Assembly (NCBI GenBank): GCA_039621445.1
Contig: CP154954.1
Span: 17,948,589-18,012,588 of the forward strand
Reading direction: 5' to 3'
DNA from: Euglena gracilis
Taxonomy: Eukaryota; Euglenida; Euglenophyceae; Euglenales
DNA: 64,000 nt
Shown in pieces: positions 14,101 through 25,345 of the stretch. The notes below the pieces were generated by a model that ran no database searches, was not told where the DNA came from, and saw only the letters and a program-made list of their open reading frames with translations. The stretch's first letter is position 1. Each line of letters opens with the position of its first letter. The position numbers were made by a program, and so were the translations under genes.

Positions 14101-17100
14101 TAAAGAAAAATTGGCGGAAAGTTGGAAAGGATGAGAATGAGGCAGTGGGTCCTCTGCCATTTCTTTTACCAGTGGGACCCCTCATCGATGATGCCGAGTG
14201 CTTTGGACGACGTTGAGGCCAAAAAGGTTGGTCCACTAATTTTGCGGGGGGAAACGTTGTTTGGGAGGGGGGGCTAGTGAACTACTTAGGTTTAAACTTT
14301 TTGTGGTGGGGTTGGACTCCTTGTTCCTCAATTGGAAAACATTTGTCCCTTGAGTGTCCCTTTTTCATTATCATTTTCCATTTTGGGTTCCTAGACACTT
14401 GCCAAAATTTCCTGTATGTCATGCTTTTTTTTTTGAATAGCTTCCCACTTGATGTATTGGTGTTTATGTTCGGCCCACGGGTCTGTTACAAAAAATACGC
14501 AGTGTTGTATTCAGGCAGTTTTTTTGGGGGGGCACCCCACCACCCCATCACATTAAAGGAGCAGGAACTCGCCTTGTTTCTCTGTTATCCGAGTCTCCGT
14601 CCCGGCGCCTTCCAACCTTTGCGTGCGCCTTTCCAGTACCTGACGTCCAAAGATGCCATCACGTGCCTCCTCGTGGTGTTTGGGTTGCTGCTGGCGATGC
14701 CCAGGCAGTAGCTCCCCCGCCCAAGGATATTTGTTTTAAAGGTTTGGTGACCCGGTGGGGGGGAGGGAGAGGGGTCCAGAGGGGGGGGGTCGCGCTGGCT
14801 TTCCCTCCATTTTCGGTGCGAAGTTTTTGGCTCATGCAAGCCCTGATTAGGCTGTTGATTAACGGTTTGCAGCACCCCCTGGGGGGGGAGGGGGCTGGAC
14901 TGCAGCTAGTCCAATTTTGGCTGGTGGAAATCCCAGAGGACCCCCCCGGGGGGGGGGGTCCAGTAGCAGAGCTGGCAAGTGGAATTTTTTTTTCCACAGA
15001 GACCGGCACGAAGCGCCGGAAATTTTTTTGACTCCAAAACTTATCAAAATGTCCATTTTGGGCCATTTTTGGAAGAAAGTCAGAAAACATTAAAAGCCTC
15101 ATTTCCACCTCCGGCGCACAGCACCAGGGGAATTTCTTTCTCCCAGCTGGGGGGACCCCTGACCCCCCCAGTGGGAGGGAGGTCTAGTTGGTGGCTTTTT
15201 TCCAGTGTCTATCAAAATGGCGTGCCAGTGGGCCCCCCTGGGTCTTTGAGCCAGGTTGGCCACGGCGTTCGGCAAAGACCATGCGTTGGGTTGGACCCGG
15301 TGTGGTGCTTCAGGGTGGCATTGACCCCGCTTCAGCCCCTTGCTCAACTTTGACCCTCCCAGAGCTTGATCACAATCACCTGAACACCCCCCCCCCCCGG
15401 TCGTGGACAAGGAGAGTCCACGGAGTCCAAAGAGTTACGAGACTTTTTTCAGTAAATTCTTCCTGACACCTGAGGGTGACCTGGAGGGGATGCACCCTGA
15501 GGTATAACCAGAGGTTGGCAGGAAGGTTTTTCAAAAAAGAGTCTTGTAACCCTGTCATCACCATACATCTCTCTAAGGTTTTGCGAACCCCCCCCCCCCG
15601 GGGGGGCGACTGCAGCCAGCCCCGATTTGGGCCCAGCCCAGCCGCAGCAGCCCCCTCCCCCGGGGGGGGGTGCTGCTAGCCCTAGCTAGCCAGCCCCTTT
15701 TTGGGGGTCCAGCCCAAATTTTTTTGAAAAACTGTGTTCAAAAGTGGCCAAAAATGGGGTTTGGGGGGTGTTTGGGGCATTTTTGGGGGGGTTTCAGATG
15801 CATCATTTTTTCAAAACTGTGTTCTGCAGGTCATTTTTGGGCTTTTTTCCGATTTCAGTCCAGCTCGCCCCGGTTCGGGTCCACCCCCCCCCGGGGGGGG
15901 GGGCGGGCTAGCCAGCCCAAATTTCTAGCCCTAGCCCAGCAACCCCCCCCCGGGGTCCTTAAAGAGATGTATGGTCATCACCCACCTCACCAATAGGCAC
16001 GCAGTCCCACCCAGATGTTGCAGCCCCGAGGTTTCCGAATTATGATCCAAACGGTATTTACAATTTCCAAATGAATCATGCAGGAATGAGGTGAATTCAT
16101 GTATTCGTTCCCATATGATGATCCGACGGGATTCAAACACAATGTGTTTTCCTGTTCCTGCCTCAACGCCCCTGGGGTCTGCTAGAGTCCAATCACCCCA
16201 GGGATGGATGGGAAGCCCTTCGGTTATGAGGTAGGTGGTAGGGGGTGGTCCTGACCCCCCCCCCCCCCCGCTGGGGGGTAAGGTGGTAGGGGGGGGTCCG
16301 GACCACCCCCCCCTCGCTGTCAAGAGGGGGGGGGGTCGGACCCACCCCCCCCCGAGCTTCCCATCCATCCCTGAATCACCCACAAGGAACCACACTCTCA
16401 GGGAATTTCTCTTCGCGCCAAATAGAGAGATTGAAAAAATGCTCTTTTTTGTTTTCTTTATTATTTGTCTCAAAAACTTTCGGTTGAGGGATGCCTGTGC
16501 CTGGCAATGATCCCGACGTGGAACGATCCACTGTGCGGCATTGACCGCGGGGTGGTATGGCCGCTCATCTGCCTCTTTGGCTGGTTGCCCAAGACCCTGC
16601 TGAACGTCTTGGAGGAGGTGTGTCCAGCCCTGCCTCTTCAGTCATTGCTCTTTCTTGGGTTTCCATATTGCCTTGTTTTAAAAAAGGACATTTGGCAGTT
16701 TTGCCAAATGTACTTTTTTGCCAAAAAATTTTTTTTGCGGCTCAGCTTTTTTTTGACCCCCTCCCCCAGTGACCCCCCCCCCCACGTGACCTGCAATTTC
16801 GAGTTTTGGCGGGTGGAGGAAGTAAAATTCCCAAGAGGACAAAAAATCCCCTTTCTTGAAAAAGGCCATCCCCCCCGTGACCTGTTGCACCCTCTAAAAT
16901 GGCCATAACTCGTACCAGGCATGGGGGGGGCCAGGTCTCCCCCGTCTGGGGGTGGGGCAAGCTTGCCAGCCCAAATTCCCAGCCCCAGCCCAGCAGCCCC
17001 CCCCCCCCACTGGGGTCCTTGAAGAGATGCATGCCCACCGACACACTATTGGCGGAGCAGTTCAGGCAGAGTGGATTCAAAGATAGTCTCAGCGTGCCCA

Positions 17101-20100
17101 CCAAGCACCTGTGAAATGACTGGGTGTGACTGGGTGTGGCTGGGCGTGACTGGGCATGACTGGGCGTGACTGAGCGTCACTGGGCATGATTGGGATTTTG
17201 CCCACATCTGGCTTCTTCTGGCGTCTTTTGGCCATGTTCGGCCTTTTTTGTCCCGTTTTGTCCGCTTCTGGCTATCTTTGTCCATTTGTGGCCACCTATG
17301 TATATTTTTGCGAGTTTTTGAGCATTTTTTGGCCACTTTTGGCCAAGCTTGGCCTTTTCTGGCACTGGGATTTCTGTGTGACGACTGGGTGTGAGTGAGC
17401 GCGACTGAGCGTGACCGGGTCTGGGATTCTGGATGAGTCTTGGTGCTTGCTGCCTGCCTCCTCCCCACCCCATCCCTTTGGCTCCCGCAGTGGCAGTTCG
17501 TGGGGGTCTGCCAGTCGGACGGCTGGCCGCTGCCCCAGCCCCCCGCCAACACGCTCCCCAACATCATCAGCCTCCTCTTCTGGGTCAACCTCTACGCCCT
17601 CTTCTTCCTCGTCGCCTTCTTCTGGACCGACATGCTCCCAGTCCCTCTGGGTGTGACTGGTCCCATGCAAAGTGGTGTCTGCTGGGCATGCTGCCTTTTG
17701 TGTGTCTGTGTCTCTCCCTGTTCGCGCTGCAGCTTGCAAATGCCAGCAAGCGATTCAGTGACGAAAATATAAGCTGGTGATTTTATTTCGAAAAATCCCA
17801 AACAAATCATATTCTGATGCCAGCCAGCTGTCAGAGATATTTCAACAACTGAACTTTGCTTCAACCAGCAAGCTTTGCTTCTACCCCCCCCCCCCAAACA
17901 TGCGTCCACAAGAGTGTCATGGGCCAACAGAATGGGGTTAGCAAAGGGAGGGCTAATTGGCAGTTTTTTGTACATTTTTGTGGTTTCAATTTTTGGACCG
18001 CAGTCGGGCAGGGTTCGAGCCACTTGGGTGGGTCCCCTGGCTTGGGGGGGGGGGGGAAGGGGGTCAGCCAGCCAGTCCAAATTCTCCAGCCTCTGACATC
18101 CCCTCCCCTTCCCCGCCCTGGGGGTCCTAAGCGACGCCCTGGCCCCGATACGCCGCCGGAGGACACATCCCCGGAGTCTCCTCCTGGGCAGGGATGTGTG
18201 GGAAGCCCTTCAGTTTTGAGGTGGGGGCAACCACCCCTCCCCTCCTGGAGGGGGTAAGGGGGGGTCGATGAGCTCTTATCCCTTTATGGGTAAGAGCGAA
18301 GCTTACCCCTGGGGGAAAACCCCCCCGAACCCCCCCCCCTCCCCCACCCCTCGGGGCCACCTCGGGAACCGGCGGATTATCACCATGATCCCGGCCCCGT
18401 TCCCAAAATTTTTTTTTCAGTCGCGAGCGACTGGATTCCTAGTTTCTGAATCACCTGGGTTTGACCCCCAACTCCCCGCCAGGCCCGAGTTATTCACGCG
18501 CGAAGGGGTCCAAACTGGGTAGGATTGGCCCAACCCCTGGATAACCCCCCCCCCTTCGGACTCTGCCATTTCGGCCAAAAAATGTCAAATTTCAAAATAT
18601 CTCCAAAATGAAGCCAAATCAAAGGAAATGTCCGGAGACCTAATTGAAGCCCTTGGAACACTCCATCTACCGGTATTTTGATTTTCCCACAACTATTCGC
18701 GTAGCCCGAGATACGGCCGTTTTTTCGGCCGATTTTGGCCACTTTGTACACTTTTTCCACTGGTGGACTTAGCCGTTTTCGGCCAAAAAAGGCGAAGATT
18801 TTCGAAAAAAAAATTTTCCCCCCAAAACCATGCTTCTTGGCCTCCCGGACCCGGAAAAAGGGTTTTCGAGCCGCAAATGGGCGTTTTTCAACCATCATGG
18901 CCATCATGACCCGTGATGACCAAGATGCCCATGATGACCCATGATGCCAATCATGGGTCATGATGGGCATCATGGGGCATGATGGCCATCATGACCCATG
19001 ATGCGCATCATGACCCATGATGGCCATCATGCCCCATGATGCCCATCATGACCAAAGATGCCCATCATGACCCATGATGCCCATCATTGGTCATGATGGG
19101 CATCATGACCCATGATGCACATCATGACCCATGATGCAATCATGGGTCATGATGCCCATCATGACCAATGATGGGCATCATGACCAATGATGCCCATCAT
19201 GACCCATGATGGCCATCATGACCCATGATGGCCATCATGAGCAATGATGGCCATCATGACCCATGATGCACATCATGACCCATGATGCCCATCATTGGTC
19301 ATGATGGCCATCATCGGTCATGATGGCCATCATCGGTCATGATGGGCATCATGGGTCAAAAAAGTCGAAAAAAAATCGAAATTTTTTTTTTGCCCGAAAC
19401 GATGTTTTTGGGCCTCCCAAACCCAGAAAAACTGTTTTTGGGCCGAAAATGAGCGTTTTTCGACCCGCCAGCGCCCCGTTTGGGGCTGCCAACCCATTGA
19501 CTTTGGGTCATTTTCAGGTAAAAAAAGTCGAAAAAAATCGATTTTTTTTTGCCCAAAACGATGTTTTTTGGCCTCCCGGACCCAGAGAAACTGTTTTTTG
19601 GGCCGAAAAATGAGCGTTATTCGACCTGCCAGCGCCCCGTTTTGGACCGCCAACCCATTGACTTTGGGTCATTTTTGGGTCAAAAAGTCGAAAAAAATCG
19701 AATTTTTTTGCCCGAAACGATGTTTTTTTGGCCTCCCGGACGGACCCAGAGAAACTGTTTTTGGCCGAAAAATGAGCGTTATTCGACCTGCCAGCGCCCC
19801 GTTTTGGGCTGTCAACCCACTCACTTCCGGTCATTTTTGGGTCAAAAAAGTCGAAACAATCGAAAAAAATTTTTTGCTCAAAGCGCTGTTTTTTTGGCTA
19901 TCCAGACCCAGAAAAGGTGTATTTTGAGCCAAAATGAGTGTTTCTTCACCCCCCAGCGCCCTGTTTCGGCACAAAACCTTTGCATTTCAGTCAACAGAGC
20001 TCCATGGAGTGCACCGGTTTATATGGGGGTGTCAATGAAGGGGTGGGTGAGCGCTTATTAAGAGCTCAGCACTATTCAAAACCTGGTCCAGACCCCCCCC

Positions 20101-22448
20101 CCAGATGTCGGGAGGAGGTGTCCGTACCCCCCCCACTCTCTTTGACAGGTTCCGAAAATAGCGAAAAGCTTTCTTCTGGCGCTCTGCACCAAAAATGCTT
20201 AAAAGGGGAGGGCCCGTATTAAGTTTGGTTTATGTGCAATTCTTTGGCTCTGGTTTGTGCCACAGGGCTGGGGTCCAACTTTGCGGAGTTCCTCTCGATG
20301 ATCCGGGAGTCCCTCTACTGCTACGCCTTCTCCCGGCCGCAGTGCCCCCGCCTGTGCCCCCCGTTGTACTTGGTGGGTGCGAGGTCAATGGAAAATGGAA
20401 GGAGCCTCTCCGCACTCTGTCTTTGTGCATTTTGTTCTGTCTTGCATTTCAACGAACGTTGCATACAGGGCACTGTTCAGGAGAATTTGACCCCATCTGC
20501 CGGGGGTCCAGCCAGCCAGCAGCGTTTTTCCAGCCCCGGACCCCCTCTCCATCGAAGAGTTTTGTTTTCTTTTGCAACGGGCGGCTGGACAGTGACGCAT
20601 TTTTTGGGGGGTGCAAGAATGGACAAAAAAAAATGGGCTAAGTGGGTCGGTCGGTTTGGGCTCGCCAGGGCAAATTTGGTTGGGGTAAAAAAAATCCACT
20701 TTTGCACAATTGGCAGTATTTTGGGTATTTTTGCAGTTCCGATTTTTTGAATCTGGGTTGACCGAAGGTCAGGCCTGGTTCCAGGTGGGGGTGGGGGTGG
20801 GGTGGACAGCGTGGTGGTCATCCATCAGCCTTTTTCCAGCCAGCCCAAACTTTCCAGCCTCCCTTCAGAACTATGCCACTCGGAACACCAGAAGGGTGTT
20901 TGTCCTGCATTCGATCGTGTGTGACTGGGCCACAGATGCACCTGACTGTGTGTGACTTCCTTGGGGGGTTTTTGAGAATGGGTGGGTGGGTTGGGGTCGC
21001 TGGACCTGTCCCTCCCAGGGGCCAGGGGTGGGGTATGCCATAGGTCAGCCTTTGGCCCGGCCGAAGGTTGGGTCAGAAAAATAATTTCAAGGGTTTTCGG
21101 GTGGGTGGTTTTTCTCTCTCTCTCTCTCTCTCTCGAAAATCAGAGGGTGGGTGGGTTTGCACCCAGGAAAAAGTGCCCCCGGGGGGCTCACTAAGTGAAT
21201 CTATGAACCGGGCCATCCATGCAACGGGCCATGCATGCCTGGACTGGGTCACACATCTAAACCGGGTCACGCGTGACCGCAGTGCCCAACCGTTGTCCCC
21301 CCCGGAACGGGGGCACGCCCCCACCTCGCGTTCTGGGCGACCTTCCACGTCCTCACCGTGCTGTGGACGTCTGTCTGCTGCGCCCTGGTGCAGGAGCAGG
21401 TGTTTGCCAAGCTGTCCATGGCGGCGGCCCTCGTGTACGTGCCCCTCAGCGTGCTGGCCTGGATGGGCTACTACCTCCGCCTCTCCAGCTGGCAGGCCTG
21501 CCCCACCCTGTCCCCCCATCGTGCACGCTCTCATTTCGGTGTGAGCATCAGCAGACCAGGGGGTGAATTGGCAATGACCCAAGGTGGAATGGAAAGAAAT
21601 TGGCAGAACAAAATCCCCCAAGTATTTTTCTACCGTTTTTGGCCCATATGATTTTCGAATTTTTTTCCTAGAAATTACCCATATTTTCTATTGCAAAAAA
21701 ATTAGCGAAACAAAACTTTTGCCGAGACTGCCAAATTTTCCATCTGCAGATTTTTTTCATCCAGTTTTCTTTAGCCCCATTTCCCCCGCCCTGTGTTGTC
21801 AATGCCTGATGGGCAGTTGTGCCATTTGGGGTGGTTGCATGAAAGGTGGGAGCCACGTGATGGGTTGCTTTCAGTGAGGGGCTCGTCATCAGGGGGCCAG
21901 CCAGTGTATATTTTTTTGCGAAGTGTGAATGGCGACGGCACTTGTAACAGAGATGGGAGGATGCGAACTCCCCGCGAGCCCTTCCAAAGAATGATTGGGT
22001 GAAATTCCGACCCAACGTGCAGTGTTTCATTTCCCGCCCACCCAGAAGATCAGTGGGCATCCCCTCATGGTTTAAAGCACAAATGTGGTATGTGCGTTGA
22101 ACAAGGATGCTGGGACATTTTTTTTTGCTTCCCCCCCCATTTAAGTGCACAGGGTGTGCTCAGTTTTGGACCGTTGTTTCGGGCCCTCAAGGGTGCGCGC
22201 TTTCTTTGTGGCACTATGGTGTGCCACAAAGTTGTGCACTTTTTTGGATTTCACTTCGGTGGGGTGACTGCGCTCAATTTTGGGGTTAGACCTCATATAG
22301 CACAACCAGAACAATCGCGATGTGGTCATTTTTGCGTCGATGCGCCATATGCTTTTGCTTCTGCTCAGGCAGTGGTGCCCACGTTGATGGTGTACATGTG
22401 CGCCCTCGTCCCCATCTTGACCGCCGTGGCAATGCATGGCCTGCTCAG
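5690..22448 (+). CDS. CRT-like (drug/metabolite transporter superfamily) membrane protein, multi-exon, ends uncertain
   Basis: Multi-pass membrane protein, probably moving small solutes across an internal membrane. Exons placed: 5690-5763, 7844-7898, 10263-10378, 12220-12301, 14637-14698, 16509-16617, 17491-17650, 20266-20372, 21283-21538, 22373-22448. Phases agree at every junction except 10378/12220, where a short exon may be missing. The first two exons form a charged N-terminus (KKVPSQPSELDVNE, EEIAADVLKYQRY). At least eight hydrophobic segments follow. The family call rests on pattern: a helix ending FGLLLAMIPTWNDP, then KTLLNVLEEWQF, a helix ending FFWTDMLP, a loop with conserved-looking cysteines (SLYCYAFSRPQCPRLC) and a later helix ending ALVYVPLSVLAWMGYY, in the order seen in CRT-like transporters. 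The 14699-16508 intron is nonconventional; the others are GT-AG. Start codon and stop were not found. A tail exon near 22971 (acceptor CGCAG) is possible. Another DMT-type carrier is the main alternative. Confidence 0.5.
5764..7843 (+). other. CRT-like intron 1 (if exon 5690-5763 is correct)
   Basis: Holds repeat family D, C/G tracts, the duplicated block CCCAATGCGAAGCGCTGGGG (7391-7412 and 7572-7596, the first mirrored by an inverted flank) and the (TA)n palindrome. Confidence 0.45.
5945..6250. repeat. Dispersed repeat family D, copy 2
   Basis: Four tandem-like GTGACTGACTGGTTTTTT units separated by C/G tracts, ending GGAGTGGAAAGTGACCCC. Confidence 0.65.
8210..8455. repeat. Dispersed repeat family E: G-tract element with TTTTTAAG/CTTAAAAA ends
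   Basis: Layout TTTTTTTAA..GGGTGGGTGGG..CGAAGCGCC..GACCCCAAAATTGACC..GTGGGTCCCC..GGTCTTATAA. It recurs, with decay, at 10668-10893, 12686-12870, 13225-13323, 23528-23765, 30275-30495, 35482-35782, 48955-49165 and 54880-55115. Confidence 0.7.
10668..10893. repeat. Dispersed repeat family E, copy 2 (CRT-like intron)
   Basis: TTTTTTTTAAGTTTCGTGACCC start, GGACCCCAAAATTGACCC middle, GGGCCTTAAAAACC end. It creates part of a spurious 345-codon open frame. Confidence 0.7.
11069..11152 (+). repeat. (GT)n/(GCGT)n microsatellite
   Basis: (GT)16 followed by GCGTGCGT units, in the CRT-like intron. Similar (GT)n tracts lie at 29690-29758 and 45836-45890. Confidence 0.95.
14699..16508 (+). other. Nonconventional intron (CRT-like gene)
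   Basis: 1,810 nt. Exon GCG-AT / G-ATC-CCG joins as AMIPTWND. CAG is at +4 to +6 (14702-14704) and CTG at -8 to -6 (16501-16503). The 7-bp arms CCAGGCA (14701-14707) and TGCCTGG (16498-16504) are perfect complements. No GT-AG pair keeps frame here. Confidence 0.8.
15595..17045. repeat. Dispersed repeat family G: CCAGCCCAGCAGCCCC..GGTCCTTRAAGAGATG
   Basis: Two copies inside the nonconventional CRT-like intron and just after it: 15595-16015 and 16920-17045. Both end GGGGTCCTT-AAGAGATG followed by an A/T-poor tail. A third, partial copy is at 17985-18130. Confidence 0.6.
17104..17205 (+). repeat. Ten-nt tandem repeat TGACTGGGCR
   Basis: About ten units of TGACTGGGTG/TGACTGGGCG upstream of CRT-like exon 17491, followed by TTTTGGCC-type repeats to 17350. 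Confidence 0.8.
17491..17650 (+). CDS. CRT-like gene exon: transmembrane helix and lumenal-loop start
   Basis: Acceptor CCCGCAG, donor CTGG/GTGTGA. It reads WQFVGVCQSDGWPLPQ, then an uninterrupted hydrophobic run (IISLLFWVNLYALFFLVAFF) ending at WTDMLPVPLG. Nearly every third codon position is G or C. It joins in phase to 20266-20372, giving LGLGSNFAEFLSMIRESLYC. Confidence 0.7.
18180..18730. repeat. Dispersed repeat family A, copy 2
   Basis: Contains GAGCTCTTATCCCTTTATGG, GCGAGCGACTGGATTCC, GACCCCCAACTCCCCGCCAG and the AAATATCTCCAAAATGAAGC unit. Runs into the CATGATG minisatellite at 18890. Confidence 0.7.
18890..19350. repeat. CATGATG-NNN-CATCATG minisatellite
   Basis: About 30 near-repeats of a 14-16 nt unit built from CATGATGCCCATCATGACC. 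Each unit is itself a short palindrome, so both strands look alike. Confidence 0.9.
19352..19990 (+). repeat. Tandem repeat, about 155-nt unit, four copies
   Basis: Units start near 19352, 19512, 19675 and 19845. Each contains GTCGAAAAAAATCGA, CGATGTTTTT-GGCCTCCCGGACC, TGAGCGTT-TTCGACC and CCAGCGCCCCGTTT. The last is the most decayed. The frames it opens on both strands are repeat products. Confidence 0.9.
21283..21538 (+). CDS. CRT-like gene exon: two transmembrane helices
   Basis: The longest exon placed in this gene. It contains two hydrophobic helices (LAFWATFHVLTVLWTSVCC and LSMAAALVYVPLSVLAWMGY) separated by ALVQEQVFAK. The acceptor GACCGCAG is in phase with the preceding exon. The donor TTCG/GTGTGAG fits the next exon, 22373-22448, which reads VVPTLMVYMCALVPIL. 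The start is less sure than the body. Confidence 0.65.
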
Positions 22449-23527
22449 GTGGGTTTTCGGCTTTCTGGACCAAATGGCTCTCATGTCCGCAAATCCTTTC
22501 TTCTATTCTTCTGTTCTGCTATTTTTTTAACCAATTTTTATCTTGTGTGTGCATGATATTTCAATGGTTTTCTCGTGCAAATAGTTTAAGCTCTTTTCAG
22601 CTTCTAAGAAGTGTCAAAAACTTAAAGTTACGCGACAACTAACCATTTTCTGTCTGCGAATATGGATAATTCTGCAGCCGGCAGGCACACAATGAGAGAC
22701 AAATGATGGGCCCAAATCCTCAACAGGTAATTTTTTCCCAAACGTCATACTAGAGCCCTCCCCCCCCCCCCCGGACTGGCTTACTGCCCCCCCTGTGTCC
22801 GACTCGGGCCTCTGCCAGCTTTGCTGTCGGGCAAACCACCATTGGCTGCCTGGACCGGGCTATGACCGATGACCGCTACCTCCACACCTGACCCTCTCAC
22901 CTCTGGCCTCCTCACCTCCTCACCTTTCACCCCGCATGATTGTAGGCCCTTGCCTTCTTTGCCTCGCAGGCGTTTTCCACCCTGCTCATTCATAGTGCAC
23001 ATTCGGCGGTGTGATCGGTGCACCCCTTGACATTTTCCAGAAGGGCTCATTGTCGAAGGTGCGAAGCAGGTAATCGTACGTAGAAGCTGTGAGAAGCCTG
23101 AGAGGCCTGGAACTTCAGGATGCTTTTGTCAGCATTTTGCTTCGTTTGACCCGTATGGGTGTGGGGTGACAGTGAGGGGGATGTGCGGGGCATGTTTGGT
23201 GTGACAGTGGTGGGGGGAGTGTGGGGGGGGGGTTTGGAAATTCCTGGAAAACCGACGTGTGAGAAGCGTCATTCACACCAATATTAACCATCAGCATCAT
23301 GCACGACATCAGCAAAACTGGACTTGAGAACGGTCCAAAAAAAAACCTGGCATACAAAGGACATTTGTGCCTGACCTTGCACAGGGAAGGATGATGCTGT
23401 TTTTGTTCTGGGGGGTTGGCTGGGGCCAGGCGAAGCCGAAGGCCGAGTAAGTCAAAAATGGCGTCAAAAATTTGCCCACCAAAGTGATTTGTGTGCCCAA
23501 AAATTGGCATTCATTGAGGTCGAAGCA

Positions 23528-23765
23528 GGCTTTTTTTTTTAAGCTCAGAAGACCCCCCCCCCCCCCAGGGGGAGGGGGGTGGGTGGGTGGGTCCAGGGCT
23601 GGACCCCCCAAGGGGGGGGATCCTGGGCCGTAGGCCTGGGTCTGGGTTTCGGCGCGAAGTGGCGCAATTTTTTTTTTTGGGAAATGGCCTCAGAGCACCC
23701 GATTTTTGGGGGGTCCCGCACCGGGCTTGGTGGGTGGGGGGACCCCCGGGGTCTTAAAAAGAAAA
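23528..23765. repeat. Dispersed repeat family E, copy 5 (intergenic)
   Basis: TTTTTTTTAAGCTCAGAAGACC start, GGTGGGTGGGTGGGTCC, GGCGCGAAGTGGCGC, and GGGGTCTTAAAAAG end. Start and end are inverted complements. Confidence 0.75.
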
Positions 23766-24954
23766 GCCTGGGTCGAAGTGGGGGGGGGTGTTGGGGGGTG
23801 TTGGAGGGGATGTGGAGGTGTGTGGGGTCTGTGGGGTCCTGTGGGGGCTCCACTTTAAGCCACGCAGCCTGCATTTCTATTTCACATTTTTTTTCGCATT
23901 TCATATTTTGATGTGCTTTTTGCATTGCCCTCCTCTGGTTAATGAAAAGCCAACACCGACACCATCCCACGACACTCTGGACCCGCCCAAGTTTGGGACC
24001 CAACCTTTGGGCTGCAGATTTGGCTCCATACTGTCATTATGCCTAAAGCACCCCCCACCCCGGTCCACAACAAACGGCATGCCCCACATCTACACATACG
24101 AGTTGGGGTGTGCCGACATGAATCCTCGGCATACATAAATATAATATGCATACACAGGCTCACCCTCGCTGCTCTGGTATTTTCCTGCACTTAAAAGGTG
24201 ACTGCAGATGCAGTAAATCCGCATATTGTCGGCTGAGGTTGGAGGCCCCTCTGGGGGTCGATTTCTGAACGCCCAGGCAGATGCTGAACAACCACACACA
24301 CACGCGCGCGTGCGCGCACACACCACTTACACACAGCATGCGAGTACACACACATCATTCCAGTTTACCTTCACCTGCTTTTGATTCCAGAAAAAAATAT
24401 ACAAAGACAACTCCCTGCCTCCACCTCCCCTCTGGAGTCATTTCGGTCGTCTCCTGGTGCACAGGAGAACAGATGGTTCGAGGTTCGAATGTTCCCATGT
24501 CATCATTTTAGTTCACGGAGGCAAGATCGGCAGAATCCAGGCTCCAACCAAGCTGCCATGCCAAACTGCACCACCTTTTAGGAGCTCCCCAATCAGCCAG
24601 CGAACGCACCCTACAGTCGCCTCCTGTCAACCGGCGATGCATCCGCTGTGTACGTTCGATGTGTGTCACCGTTACACATTGAACGCTCAGCAGCCCCTGT
24701 GGCATTGCTCAACACCCCTGCTTTCCCTCTGAACGCACTTCCCATTCCCACTTCCATCCCGACTGACGATCGTCAGCACAGCGTTGCGAGCCCAATGTCC
24801 ATAATATTTTTTGCTTGATTTGATTTTTGATGATAATGATTGGACGGCATGAACGCTCACAGCCACATTCTGACTTCCTGTGCATCGTTCTGGCAAACTC
24901 ATCATATCTGTAGCAACAAGGAGGTGCGTTGGATTAATCAGAAAATTAACTGTT

Positions 24955-25345
24955 ATATAAAACCCCCCCCAAATAATACCACCCCCCGGTTTATTTATTT
25001 GACACCGGAAGTCCGGTCCAGTGGGGGGGTTTATTTTATTTTGGGGGGGGTTTATTATTTGGGCCAAAATTTCGAAGAACGCAAAAATCGGCCCGAAAAC
25101 CCCTCCACAGGCCCCCAATGGTCACATTTTTTTGGCATTTTTTGGGCTTTTTTTGGAAATTGGGTGATTTTTTTGTCACATTTTCTGCACCAATTTGTCC
25201 CATTTTGGTGATTTTTGGCAACATTCTGTTAATTTTTGACTCTGTTTATTCTTGGGCTTCACACCTGCCGGAGGGGGGGTTTATTTTTTGGGGCGGCGAA
25301 GTCAGGTCCTCAGGGGGGGTTATTTTTGGGGATGGGGTTTTATTA
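24955..25345. repeat. Dispersed repeat family B, copy 2
   Basis: Same order as 2495-2905: an inverted CCCAAATAATAC start, GGGGGTTTATTATTTGGG, a T-rich core with a CCCCTCCACAGGCCC block, then GGAGGGGGGGTTTATT. Confidence 0.75.

Noticed and set aside
19352-20061. Overlapping 100-170 codon frames on both strands
   Set aside because: They arise from the 155-nt tandem repeat and recur in the same pattern in each unit.
22385-22448. Prokaryotic or phage origin of the window
   Set aside because: Spliced short exons, microsatellites, hAT and Tc1 fragments and eukaryote-type NSUN2 and C2-PLD exclude it.
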